Assembly (NCBI RefSeq): GCF_020075705.1
Contig: NZ_JAIQUM010000014.1
Span: forward strand, 1-64,000
Length of the DNA: 64,000 bases
Direction of reading: 5' to 3'
DNA from: Metabacillus rhizolycopersici
GTDB taxonomy: Bacteria; Bacillota; Bacilli; Bacillales; Bacillaceae
The first letter of the stretch is position 1. Every line of letters begins with the position of its first letter. The position numbers were made by a program, and so were the translations under genes. The notes under the pieces were generated by a model. It was not told the origin of the DNA, ran no database searches, and saw only the letters and a program-made list of their open reading frames with translations. Shown piece by piece: positions 7,977 to 16,870 of the stretch.

Positions 7977-9950
7977 TTACTTTCCATCAATCCAATCTTC
8001 AGCGGAAAGATGATACTGCTTGATTTTTCGATACATAGTAGCTCGAGAAAGATCGAGTACTTTCGCAGCTTTTGTGACGTTTCCATTTTCTCTGATCATT
8101 GCTTCAATTATTCTCTCTTTCTCGTTTTCACCTAAATTTCCAATCACTTCTGGTGGTAAATCGAATGGGAACATTATATTTCCTTCCATATTAAAAAGTG
8201 ATTGTTGGATGACATTTTTTAATTCCCTAATATTTCCCGGCCAAGTGTATTGTGTCAAGCATTGCATTGTATCTTTATGTATCAGAATCTCTTGTTTCCC
8301 GAATTGACCACTCATTTTCTTAACGAAGTGATGAACCAATGCAGGAACATCAGAGATCCTTTCACGTAAAGCAGGAATTTTCAATTGAATGACACGAAGC
8401 CGATACAATAAATCTTCTCGAAATTGACCATTTTTAACTGCTTCATTTAAATCTTTATGAGTAGCTGCAATGACACGCACATCAAGAGGCGTTGTTTTAT
8501 CTCCACCTATTCTTGTGACGACCCTCTCTTCTAATATACGAAGTAAATGGACTTGTAAATCTAGGGGCATATCTGCAATTTCATCAAGAAAAATTGTTCC
8601 TCCCTGGGCCAATTCAAACTTCCCAGGATTACCTTTTGATTTAGCACCGGTGAAAGCACCTGATTCATAACCGAATAGTTCACTTTCAAACAACCCATGT
8701 GGAATAGCACCGCAGTTAATGGCTACAAAGGGGTGATTACTACGGTTGCTAGCCTGATGGATCGCCTGTGCGAAAACTTCTTTTCCTGTTCCCGTTTCGC
8801 CCGCTAGAAAAAGTGTAGCATCGATCAATGATGCTTTTTGCGCCTTTCTCACGACTTCTTTATATTCTGGAGAAGAACCGATCATATCATCAAAACTATA
8901 CCGTGTAGATTTAGAATTCACTGAACGGACTGATGTAAGCTGTTGTGGTTTTGGAGCGGCAGATGCTGAATTTTCTCTAAAAAATATTACTGCTCCCAGG
9001 TGCTCATCCTGAAAAGTAACGGGATAAATGGAGCAAATGAATTTTTTCTTATTTAGATTATCATTTACTTCTTCTCTTATAATAATCTTCCCATGTTGTA
9101 AGACAAATTCTACAAGTCTATCTAATTCGGGGAGGCTTTTGATTGATTGAATACCACTTAAAATAAACTGCGACCTGGCAGCACCATTTTTTTCTACAAT
9201 CCTTTTTTCACTATCCACTACAAATATAGCATCTTCTATACCTTCCATTGCTGTATTCATAAATAAATTATTACGTAAAATATACTCATAATATTGTTGA
9301 TCAATAGACTTGGAAATATTGTTTGCTTCTGATATGACGAGCCCAATTGTATGTTGATGCACTTGATTATAGTTACCTGCAATATTAATAATTCCTAATA
9401 GTTCATTTGTAAAAGGAGCTAAAATAGGGTAGGCCACACAATACCATTCATGATTTTTTTCACAGAAATGTTCCGAAAACAAAACTCGCGATGGCTTTTT
9501 CGTCCTAAGTACCATCCCAACCGCATTTGTTCCCGCAGACTTCTCACTCCAGGTTCCCCCAGTAAAAATATTTATTCTCTCCGCTTTTTTCAAGACAGTC
9601 TTTTCACCGGAGGAATGTAAAATAGTACCGTGTTTATCCGTAATTGAAAACATTGTTTTAGAATCATTTAGGATATCGGTCAAACTTTTTATTTTTGGTG
9701 TAGCAAACGAAAGCAATTGTTCGTTTTTCTTGAGTCGATCTTCCAAGTCGTTCTGTTTGATAATTTCATTAATTTTGTTTTGAAAAGGGCTGATGCCTAG
9801 TTTCTTAGAATTCTCCCATGAATCGAAGATTTCCCCCCGTATGCTTCCTTCGTTATATTGACCTACATCTTGATAGCGCTTCCAAATATTTTTAGTAGAA
9901 ATTTTGAATTCTTGCGAGTCAACAATAGCCCTTCTAAGTGTCTGATTCAT
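7977..9950 (-). CDS. acoR: Sigma-54-dependent activator of acetoin catabolism
   Basis: This is a 657-residue enhancer-binding protein. In order: an N-terminal GAF-like sensor (about 70-220, with ITDKHGTILHSSG and SAGTNAVG), a PAS-like segment (about 235-335), the AAA+ domain (about 355-590) with Walker A GETGTGKE, the sigma-54 contact loop GAFTGAKS and the Walker B region GGTIFLDEIADM, and a C-terminal Fis-type helix-turn-helix (GNVTKAAKVLDLSRATMYRKI). The start is ATG 9950 or 9953, behind GGAGGAG. It lies upstream of and parallel to the aco operon, separated by a terminator and a sigma-54 promoter. Acetoin is the expected inducer, from family knowledge. Confidence 0.92.
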   Translation of the reverse strand: MNQTLRRAIVDSQEFKISTKNIWKRYQDVGQYNEGSIRGEIFDSWENSKKLGISPFQNKINEIIKQNDLEDRLKKNEQLLSFATPKIKSLTDILNDSKTMFSITDKHGTILHSSGEKTVLKKAERINIFTGGTWSEKSAGTNAVGMVLRTKKPSRVLFSEHFCEKNHEWYCVAYPILAPFTNELLGIINIAGNYNQVHQHTIGLVISEANNISKSIDQQYYEYILRNNLFMNTAMEGIEDAIFVVDSEKRIVEKNGAARSQFILSGIQSIKSLPELDRLVEFVLQHGKIIIREEVNDNLNKKKFICSIYPVTFQDEHLGAVIFFRENSASAAPKPQQLTSVRSVNSKSTRYSFDDMIGSSPEYKEVVRKAQKASLIDATLFLAGETGTGKEVFAQAIHQASNRSNHPFVAINCGAIPHGLFESELFGYESGAFTGAKSKGNPGKFELAQGGTIFLDEIADMPLDLQVHLLRILEERVVTRIGGDKTTPLDVRVIAATHKDLNEAVKNGQFREDLLYRLRVIQLKIPALRERISDVPALVHHFVKKMSGQFGKQEILIHKDTMQCLTQYTWPGNIRELKNVIQQSLFNMEGNIMFPFDLPPEVIGNLGENEKERIIEAMIRENGNVTKAAKVLDLSRATMYRKIKQYHLSAEDWIDGK

Positions 9951-10112
9951 CATTGGCTCCTCCAACAGTAGATTTATAACTATTCACTAACACGACTCTG
10001 TTCTCTCACCATAACAAATATTCGAGTTAATTATATCATAAACTACCGCCTAGTATATCCGTCATCTTCTACTAGATTGGGTCAATCATTTGTGAGAGGT
10101 TGATCAAATCGT

Positions 10113-10392
10113 TTAAAAAAAACGAGCTAAACTAGGTTGGGAAGCTAACGCTGGTGTTCCAATGATTTGAGTAAATGCAGGATCTTGCGTCAGTTGATCA
10201 GCAGCTTCATCTTCGGAATACCCAGCAATGATTTGATAAATCTTTTGACAAAGTAAATTTTCATTTGAATGAATGTAGTAAGCCCTTGTTTCTTTCAAAT
10301 CTAAGTGTTTAGCCAATGTCTTTGAGAAACCAATTTTTTCGTCGAACTCTCTGAAGATGAACTCACCTGTATCACCGGAAGCAGATTCATAT
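10113..10392 (-). pseudogene. IS1380-like transposase fragment
   Basis: The frame encodes SASGDTGEFIFREFDEKIGF, then TLAKHLDLKETRAYYIHSNE and LASQPSLARFF. These are the characteristic N-terminal blocks of IS1380-family transposases (about 430 residues when complete). An in-frame stop occurs near the upstream end and the rest of the protein is missing after ARFF, so it is a remnant. Family assignment is from motif memory. Confidence 0.65.
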
Positions 10393-10461
10393 TACTGGAA
10401 AGCGTCCGATTGTTAATTAACAAACAGAATCATTTATCCTTAAGTATACTCATAACGTTTT

Positions 10462-10713
10462 TCAATTTGGGTCTTTGAAGTCTTCTTTATTTGGTTTTCT
10501 CACAAACGTAATACTTCCTTCATCACAAGCCCCAAATTTTATGAAATTTTGTTGTGCCTGTCTTAATGAAACTTCATTTGCGCCACCTTCATAATCAGGG
10601 TCTCTATATTGAACCCCATCATCTTCCCAAAAACAAATGTTACAAATACCATATGTACCCGGAGGTTCTTCATCTAATGTGTTATAACCACAACAAGGAC
10701 AAGTATATTTCAT
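10462..10713 (-). CDS. CPCC family cysteine-rich protein
   Basis: This 83-residue protein starts MKYTCPCCGYNTL and continues with GTYGICNICFWEDD, the signature of the Cys-rich CPCC family. Two CxxC pairs probably bind one zinc ion. The family's function is not established; members are often near mobile or toxin-immunity loci. AGGTGAAAGC gives a good ribosome binding site. It stands alone, with an IS remnant on one side and GC-rich hairpins on the other. Confidence 0.85.
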   Translation of the reverse strand: MKYTCPCCGYNTLDEEPPGTYGICNICFWEDDGVQYRDPDYEGGANEVSLRQAQQNFIKFGACDEGSITFVRKPNKEDFKDPN

Positions 10714-10781
10714 GCTTTCACCTCGATATTGTTTTATTCATTTTTTACTATAATAACTTGGGATTATTTATCCCGCATTAA

Positions 10782-10911
10782 CGGGCAGTAATACCCCCAC
10801 CTCTAAGCTTGAATGAATCACCAAGAAGCGAAGGTGGGGGATAACTGCCCGTAAAAGCCCGATAAGTCTCACTATCCATCAGTGGGGGATAAGGAAAACC
10901 CCCACTGATGG
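10782..10911. repeat. Pair of GC-rich palindromes
   Basis: CGGGCAGTAATACCCCCACC (10782-10801) returns as GGTGGGGGATAACTGCCCG (10834-10851). A second hairpin, CCATCAGTGGGGG, returns as CCCCCACTGATGG (10876-10911). A diverged relative of the second, with the same CCATCAGTGGGG start and a trailing GTGGGGGGCTTACT, lies at 29451-29520. They look like mobile-element-derived repeats; neither has a clear T-run. Confidence 0.55.
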
Positions 10912-11050
10912 AAGTCTCGCTTTATGTAGTTAGTAAAATTAAATGTTGCTTTATAATAATAAACAGAAAGGTGTGAAGGTATATTAAAGTTTAATTATTG
11001 GTCTTATTTTAATATTTTTAGTTGGAGGTACGATCTATATTTTTAACAAA

Positions 11051-11407
11051 ATGAAAAATATAAACAACGATGAAGCACAATTAGCAGATGGAATGAATTT
11101 TGACATTGATGAGATACAACCTTTCTTAAACAGGCTATCGTCCTCCGTATTGGATTCAGGTTTTACTGATGATGAAATCAATTCCATTCAATCTGAAATA
11201 GAAAAAATGAAGGAGAACAACGAAGTAAAAGAAATTGGTATCTTTAATGTTAATTTTAACGGACAACAAGCAAAAATACGCATTAAAGCTGAAATTCATA
11301 TTGAAGATGAATTAAAAGAAGTTGTTTTATATATGTATAGTAACCAAGAATTAGTTGAAATCATAGATGAAGAAATGATGAAGCATGCAGATGAGATTGG
11401 TGCTTAA
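11051..11407 (+). CDS. Hypothetical protein with a damaged N-terminal membrane anchor
   Basis: The 118-residue acidic product is not recognised. It is rich in Asp, Glu and Asn, with a helical stretch (SIQSEIEKMKENNEVKEIGI). ATG 11051 has no ribosome binding site. Upstream in the same frame, 10988-11050 encodes SLIIGLILIFLVGGTIYIF, an obvious transmembrane helix, preceded by GAAAGGTGTGAAGG. The frame closes at TAA 10985 and no start codon lies between. The sequence ATATTAAAGTTTAATTATTGG looks like an ATG-AAA-GTT-TTA start that suffered ATG to ATT and loss of one T. The gene is probably a single-pass membrane protein now decayed at its 5' end, or translated from a non-standard start. Confidence 0.5.
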   Translation: MKNINNDEAQLADGMNFDIDEIQPFLNRLSSSVLDSGFTDDEINSIQSEIEKMKENNEVKEIGIFNVNFNGQQAKIRIKAEIHIEDELKEVVLYMYSNQELVEIIDEEMMKHADEIGA

Positions 11408-11544
11408 GCAATAAGAGATGTTGTAATTAACATCTCTTTCTTCAACTGTCCTGAACCGTTACTTTAAGTATATCTCTTCACAAACTTTATATTTTAGGAT
11501 GATTTCCACCTTATAAATAATGGAGCCCATTCCACTTTTAATGA

Positions 11545-13713
11545 CTATTTAATTAATTGAAACGGTAAAGCCTGTACATCGTAGCTGTTTGTACCGATGT
11601 ATGCAACAAACGCACCCGGATCACTTTTATATTGTAAATCTGAATGATGATAGCGCAACTGCTCCTCTGTAATGATAAAAGAAACTGTTTTTGTTTCTCC
11701 AGGGTTCAACATCACCTTTTTGAAGCCTTTCAATTCTTTCAATGGGCGAACGACTTCTCCTACTACATCTTGAATATAGAGTTGAACAATTTCCGCTCCT
11801 TTTACATCACCGTCATTTGTTAGATCAACAGAGATGGTTATAGGAGTTTCAACCGTCATCATTCTATCCGATAGTTTTGCATTTCTATATAAAAAAGTAG
11901 TGTAGCTTAAGCCAAATCCAAATGAAAATAAAGGTTCATTTGGAATATCCAAGTACTTTGAAACATATTTCTCTTCTGCATTAGGCGCATTTTTAGGACG
12001 TCCTGTGTGAAAGTGATTATAGTAAACAGGTATCTGACCAACGGAATACGGAAAAGAGATGCTTAATTTGGCAGATGGATTCTTATCACCGAACATGAGG
12101 TCAGCAATCGCTGCTCCACCCTCAGTTCCTGGAAACCATGCTTCAAGAATGGCATCTACCTCGCAGGAGACACTGTGAAGGTCAAGTGGACGGCCATTAA
12201 AAAGAACCACTATCATTGGCTTATTTGCCTTCTTTAATTTTTTGATTAAATCAAGTTGAACCTGTGGTAAGTGGATATCAGCTCTGCTTGCTGCTTCTCC
12301 GCTCATCTCGGAGCTTTCCCCGAGCGCAAGCACAATGACATCCACTTCTTCTGCTATCTTTAGTGCAGCATTTTGCTGCTCGTTTGTTCCAACTTCAATT
12401 TCACAGCCTTCCGCATAAAGAAGAGAATGGGCTCCCACTTTTTCTAAAAGTCCATCATATAACGGAATAGCCTCTTCTTTTGAACCTAGCCAAGACCAAG
12501 GCCCTAATATATCATGGCTCTTTGCAAACGGACCAATAACGGCAATCTTCTGCTCTTTTTGAAGCGGGAGAAGATGATATTTATTTTGTAAAAGGACAAT
12601 CGATTTAGTTGCCAACTCCCGGGAAATTTCACGATGCTGCTTGCTCATAATGATTTTTTTCGATACTGCTTCATCTGCACCACGATAAGGATTTTCAAAT
12701 AAACCAAGCTTGGATTTTAGTCTTAAAATTCGTAGTACGGCTTCATCGATCAGTGCTTCATCAACCGCTTCCATACCTACTAACCAAGATAGATGCTTTA
12801 CGTAGGCTGCCGTCATCATTTCGATATCGACACCGGCTACAATGGCTTTATAGGCAGCTTCTAATTCATTAGTTGCTACTCCATGCGGAATTAGCTCCTT
12901 CACAGATCCCCAGTCCGAAATGACGACACCGTCAAAATTCCACTCATCCCGAAGTATCCCGCGTAAAAGCTTTCGGTTCCCAGTGGAAGGAATTCCGTTA
13001 ACCGTGTTAAATGAAGTCATGATCATTTGGGCTCCCTCATCCAGAGCTGCCTTGTATGCAGGTAAATAATATTCCCTCAGCTGTCTTTCTGACATATCAA
13101 CTGTATTATAATCTCGTCCCCCTTCAGGAGCTCCATAAGCTGCAAAGTGCTTCACACAGGTTGCCACCCGGTATGGAGTGTTCTCAAGGTCAGGCCCCTG
13201 AAATCCACGGACAAAAGCTTTTGCCAATTGACTATTTAAGTAAGGATCTTCTCCTGTTGATTCCATTACCCTTCCAAAGCGTGGGTCTCTAACTAAATCA
13301 ACCATTGGTGCGAACGTAACATGAATACCCGATACGGACGCCTCCAAAGCAGCAACCTGAGCGCTTTTTTCAGCAAGATCCAAATCCCATGAACATCCTA
13401 TTGCCAGAGGAACCGGGAAAATCGTCTTAAAACCATGAACAATATCAGCCATAAATAATAGGGGAATACCGAGCCGATTGTTTTTGAGATGTGTTTCCTG
13501 AATATTGATAATCTCCTTAGCCCCTGAAGCACCAATGACAGAACCGCTATTTTGAACAATTTCTTTATTAATACCTAAATCAGTCATTGGACCCGTTTTG
13601 TCACCTTTATATTTTGAACCTTCATAGAATTGGGGAACTAATTGAATGAATTGAGTGATTTTTTCATCCAATGTCATCTGTTTAAGCAAATATTTAAGCT
13701 TTTCTTCATTCAT
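11545..13713 (-). CDS. bglX: Glycoside hydrolase family 3 beta-glucosidase
   Basis: This enzyme removes terminal beta-linked sugars. About 720 residues follow the three-domain family 3 plan: an N-terminal TIM barrel with MADIVHGFKTIFPVPLA, VKHFAAYG and the nucleophile region DGVVISDWGS; a middle alpha/beta sandwich (IVVLFNGRPL, EAWFPGTEGG); and a C-terminal fibronectin III-like domain (GAEIVQLYIQD, LKGFKKVMLNPGET). No signal peptide is visible, so it is probably cytoplasmic. The start is taken as MNEEKLKYLL at 13713, preceded by AAAGGA at slightly long spacing; in-frame alternatives lie upstream. No sugar transporter is adjacent. The substrate cannot be told apart (beta-glucoside or beta-xyloside). 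Confidence 0.88.
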   Translation of the reverse strand: MNEEKLKYLLKQMTLDEKITQFIQLVPQFYEGSKYKGDKTGPMTDLGINKEIVQNSGSVIGASGAKEIINIQETHLKNNRLGIPLLFMADIVHGFKTIFPVPLAIGCSWDLDLAEKSAQVAALEASVSGIHVTFAPMVDLVRDPRFGRVMESTGEDPYLNSQLAKAFVRGFQGPDLENTPYRVATCVKHFAAYGAPEGGRDYNTVDMSERQLREYYLPAYKAALDEGAQMIMTSFNTVNGIPSTGNRKLLRGILRDEWNFDGVVISDWGSVKELIPHGVATNELEAAYKAIVAGVDIEMMTAAYVKHLSWLVGMEAVDEALIDEAVLRILRLKSKLGLFENPYRGADEAVSKKIIMSKQHREISRELATKSIVLLQNKYHLLPLQKEQKIAVIGPFAKSHDILGPWSWLGSKEEAIPLYDGLLEKVGAHSLLYAEGCEIEVGTNEQQNAALKIAEEVDVIVLALGESSEMSGEAASRADIHLPQVQLDLIKKLKKANKPMIVVLFNGRPLDLHSVSCEVDAILEAWFPGTEGGAAIADLMFGDKNPSAKLSISFPYSVGQIPVYYNHFHTGRPKNAPNAEEKYVSKYLDIPNEPLFSFGFGLSYTTFLYRNAKLSDRMMTVETPITISVDLTNDGDVKGAEIVQLYIQDVVGEVVRPLKELKGFKKVMLNPGETKTVSFIITEEQLRYHHSDLQYKSDPGAFVAYIGTNSYDVQALPFQLIK

Positions 13714-13951
13714 TTTTATACCCATTCCTTTCGTACTGATCAAAGAACAAAAGCAATTTTATAATTTCAAATATAACAATAAAACTTTTTCATAAGCTAT
13801 CCGAGAATTTACTTTTGTAACATCGAAAAAAATATTGAAGAAAATGCATATTAATATTTTTAAAGGCTCGGGGATCACGTGATTTGTTTTTTGTAGTAAG
13901 TGGAATAATTCAAAGATGCTTCTGATTCTTTTATTGGATAAGGTCGTGTAT

Positions 13952-14107
13952 TCAAGCCTTTGTAGAGAATGCCGTACAATTCAATAACGAGTATGATAAG
14001 CTTGTTTGCCTGATAATGCCCCCACCCATAAATATAGAGCCAAAAATAAAAAATAGAATTACATTTGTTATTACAGTAAAGAAGAAAATACGACTATACT
14101 TTACCAT
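13952..14107 (-). CDS. Small membrane protein, unknown
   Basis: The 51-residue product begins MVKYSRIFFFTVITNVILFF and has one or two transmembrane helices ending near MGGGIIRQTS. It has a strong AAAAAGGGGGACTCA ribosome binding site, which sets the start at 14107. The C-terminus after SLLN looks unstructured and may have been cut by rearrangement. Function not recognised. The rest of 13714-13951 and 14108-14534 shows no other gene. Confidence 0.5.
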   Translation of the reverse strand: MVKYSRIFFFTVITNVILFFIFGSIFMGGGIIRQTSLSYSLLNCTAFSTKA

Positions 14108-14267
14108 TGAGTCCCCCTTTTTCGAAAACCAAAAGTTGAAGAGTTTCATATGTAAAGCTCAGACTAATTGTGCATTTGTAATAACATTTTAGTTTAAACA
14201 TTGTTTTGATAATAACGGAAGTATAACTCAAAAATACGTTCCCTTTTTTGTAGTTGATTTGGTACAC

Positions 14268-14288
14268 TTTGTACTAAACTACTTATTG
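14268..14288. promoter_or_regulatory. Palindromic operator candidate
   Basis: GTACA-CTT-TGTAC forms a 13-bp palindrome in the AT-rich interval between the small membrane gene and the peroxidase gene. The binding protein is unknown. Confidence 0.3.
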
Positions 14289-14534
14289 ACTATCATTTTA
14301 TATATAAAACAATATAATTTATGCTATATTATATTGTTCTTGTATGTAAATTTATCCGCTCGTCTTTTTGTACATATTTTTTTACATTTTTCCTTCTTCT
14401 TTTTCTCGCATAATATACTCTGAGAACTAAGCAGTTACTTGGAATAAAAATCTAGTTTAATTTATACTATTAGAAATGGTATAGATCCACTCTACTATCG
14501 GTTGAAAACAAATTGATTTATTAAGGAGAATGAT

Positions 14535-15077
14535 ATGACAGTCCACACCTTTCAAGCAAATTTATCAAATGGGAAAGAAATTAGTCTACAAAAATACATT
14601 GGAAATGTTATGTTAATTGTAAATACAGCAAGCAAATGTGGATTAACACCTCAATATGAAGGTATCGAAAAATTATATCGTACATACAAAGATGATGGAT
14701 TTACTGTACTAGGCTTTCCATGCAATCAATTTGGGGGGCAAGAGCCAGGAACAGATGATGAGATTAGTAACTTTTGCGCATTAAATTATAATGTGACATT
14801 TCCTCTTTTCCAAAAAATAGAGGTGAATGGTGAAAACGCACACCCTTTATATCAATATTTACGTAAGCAAGCACGAGAAGAAACAAATCTAGATGAAAAC
14901 AGCCGATTATATCAGCATTTACGTGCAACTAATCCGGCAGTGTTGGAAGGGACAAACATCAAATGGAACTTTACGAAGTTTTTAATTGATCAAGATGGAA
15001 ATGTAGTAAAACGTTTTGCACCAACTACCAATCCTGAAGAAATTACAGGAGAGATTGAAAAATTATTAAAAAAGTAA
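14535..15077 (+). CDS. bsaA: Glutathione peroxidase-like thiol peroxidase
   Basis: This protein reduces hydroperoxides; bacterial members usually take electrons from thioredoxin. Visible are the catalytic cysteine at residue 35 in [16 protein letters not shown], the glutamine-containing [13 protein letters not shown], and the tryptophan in [12 protein letters not shown] second cysteine ([14 protein letters not shown]) is at the usual resolving position. The length of 180 residues is a little above the common 160, due to an insert before IKWNF. AAGGAGAATGAT precedes the ATG. It stands alone with a downstream hairpin. Confidence 0.9.
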   Translation: MTVHTFQANLSNGKEISLQKYIGNVMLIVNTASKCGLTPQYEGIEKLYRTYKDDGFTVLGFPCNQFGGQEPGTDDEISNFCALNYNVTFPLFQKIEVNGENAHPLYQYLRKQAREETNLDENSRLYQHLRATNPAVLEGTNIKWNFTKFLIDQDGNVVKRFAPTTNPEEITGEIEKLLKK

Positions 15078-15172
15078 TTGAGAAATAAAAAAGTATAGAT
15101 AAACCAGCGTGATGACTAGTTTTTGTTTGAAATTTCATCTTTGAAATTGTTTTGATAGGTATTAATGTGGCT

Positions 15173-15219
15173 GACTCAAAAGGTCGTTAAATGACGACTA
15201 CTTTTGGCAGTCTTTTTTG
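15173..15219 (+). terminator. Terminator after the peroxidase gene
   Basis: GACTCAAAAGGTCG folds with CGACTACTTTTGGCAGTC and is followed by TTTTTT. It lies about 95 bases after the stop. 15220-15675 contains no recognisable gene; near 15555-15590 there is only a short repeat-like motif (GAGCGCCATTC ... GAATTGCGCC). Confidence 0.6.
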
Positions 15220-15675
15220 TCTTCAATTTAGCAGCTAGATTCTTGGGAATGAACCCTTTATTACATGTCCTTTTAAATAGAAATCGAAAACAACATACTC
15301 GATGACCTAGACTAGAAGGTTTTAATACTAGATTAGAATATCCTTCGATCTTTTTATCAAGTTCATACTTCTCACAGGCTTCAGATTATACACATTTCAC
15401 TTCACTCTCTCGGGTTACGAATCAATTAATCTTGATTCTATTATGCTCAAAAAGAGTATATTTCATACTAGAGTTATTCAACAATCTAGAGTCAACCTCT
15501 CTTCATGATATAATAATAAATAATTTGTATATACCTAATTGACCCTTTATAAAAAGAAAGAGCGCCATTCTTATTCTGGAATTGCGCCTGATTAATAGAT
15601 TGTTCCTAGTGATCCTTTTGAACAAACTATTCAACCAAGCTTGGTCTTAATAGGAACAAGCCTGGTCATTAGGAT

Positions 15676-16554
15676 TTATTTTAACTCTTTTTGAGCATTC
15701 TCGTACTTTTCTTTATGCATGTGGTCAACATATTCGTCAGAAAGTTCCCCTACATGAATTATTTCTTCTCCTTTTTCCATGACATCCCCTGTTTCAAAAA
15801 ATTCAGCTGGCATTGAAAAATCAATTAGAAGCTCTCCAGATGTACTATAGATACTGACAAATAAATTGTTCGGGGCTTCTTCCATTTTTAGAAGTTCTTT
15901 TAATGTTACTTCTTTATTATCTATTTTGAACTTCACGTTAATCTCGTATAAGGCGATTGTCTCGTTTAAAATTTGAACTAACTCATCCAATTCCTCGTCT
16001 GAGAGTTCAGATGGATCATTAACGGATAGGAAATTTTCCAAGCGGAGATCAAGTGCTTCCATTTGGTCAAGTTGATTTTTGTTATTTTCTTCTACTTGAG
16101 CTAAATAATTAAAGAATCTCTCCGTTTCTTCTTCTGTAAGACCTATCTTTGCCAACTCATTTTCAACCTCAGCCATATATTCATCATGGTTAACATAAAA
16201 ATCAACCGCTGCATCCAAATCCTCGATAAATTTATAGTCATTCAAAGAGTCTTCGAAATGATCCATAAGGTCTGTTAGTTCTTGTTCTGTCAAATTATAT
16301 TTCTTTAATAACCCCTGTAAATTTTTCGAGTTAATTGGGGTTCCCATGACTACTTTTAGGTCTTCCACTGTACTAAAATCATCTAAAGGGATCTCGTAGT
16401 ATTCTAGATAATCCAGTAATTCCTGTTTCGTCCATCCAATCTCATCTAAATATTGGTTTAATTCATTTTCAGGTGGAGCTGCAATCACAGAGGAAACATT
16501 AAACAGGAATGGGAAAGTAAACAAGCATATCAACATAGCCTTTATATTGACCAT
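15676..16554 (-). CDS. Processed acidic surface protein-like secreted protein
   Basis: The 292-residue protein has a signal peptide (positive N-terminus, hydrophobic LICLFTFPFLFNVSSVIAA, likely cleavage near residue 26) and a very acidic, helical body containing repeated units of the type LTEQELTDLMDHFEDSL / LTEEETERFFNYLAQVEE. This pattern resembles the 'processed acidic surface protein' family of bacilli. Family members usually end in an LPXTA-like sorting signal with a hydrophobic tail; here the protein stops after ENAQKELK with no sorting motif, so it would be released rather than anchored, or it is truncated. AAAGGAGGTTACC precedes the ATG. Confidence 0.65.
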   Translation of the reverse strand: MVNIKAMLICLFTFPFLFNVSSVIAAPPENELNQYLDEIGWTKQELLDYLEYYEIPLDDFSTVEDLKVVMGTPINSKNLQGLLKKYNLTEQELTDLMDHFEDSLNDYKFIEDLDAAVDFYVNHDEYMAEVENELAKIGLTEEETERFFNYLAQVEENNKNQLDQMEALDLRLENFLSVNDPSELSDEELDELVQILNETIALYEINVKFKIDNKEVTLKELLKMEEAPNNLFVSIYSTSGELLIDFSMPAEFFETGDVMEKGEEIIHVGELSDEYVDHMHKEKYENAQKELK

Positions 16555-16788
16555 TGGTAACCTCCTTTATAATTGGGTACATTAATAAAGTTCCCTCTTT
16601 GAATACATTTTTGCAACAAAATAATTACCAAAATGTATCCCAGCCCTCTCCTAATATGAAAAATAGTTGAATTTCATGATTCACCTGATGAATGAAAAGC
16701 TTCTGCTGTTAAGTAACAAAAAAATTGTTTAATTTACAATAAAATCATTTAAAAAATAATAAAGTTGTTTAAAAAAATGCGAGTCATT

Positions 16789-16819
16789 CTATTCAATAAT
16801 CGGGCCAGATTGTGGAGGA
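16789..16819. repeat. Short dispersed palindromic repeat
   Basis: ATTCAATAATCGGGCCAGAT followed by TGTGGAGG is a family member (see 20239-20270). Just upstream (16720-16775) lie AATAAAGTTGTTTAA-type motifs that recur at 20278, 20400, 34157 and 34560. Confidence 0.45.
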
Positions 16820-16832
16820 ACGTTTTTAACGC

Positions 16833-16868
16833 AAAAAGTGACGAGAAAAATGATTCTCGTCACTTTTT
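16833..16868. terminator. Terminator of the yhfP-like gene
   Basis: AAAAAGTGACGAGA pairs perfectly with TCTCGTCACTTTTT, with the T-run on the minus strand just after the reductase gene's stop. Confidence 0.85.
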
Positions 16869-16870
16869 CA

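Noticed and set aside
13860..13890. Palindrome GGATCACGTGATTT
   Set aside because: Too short and isolated to call an operator.
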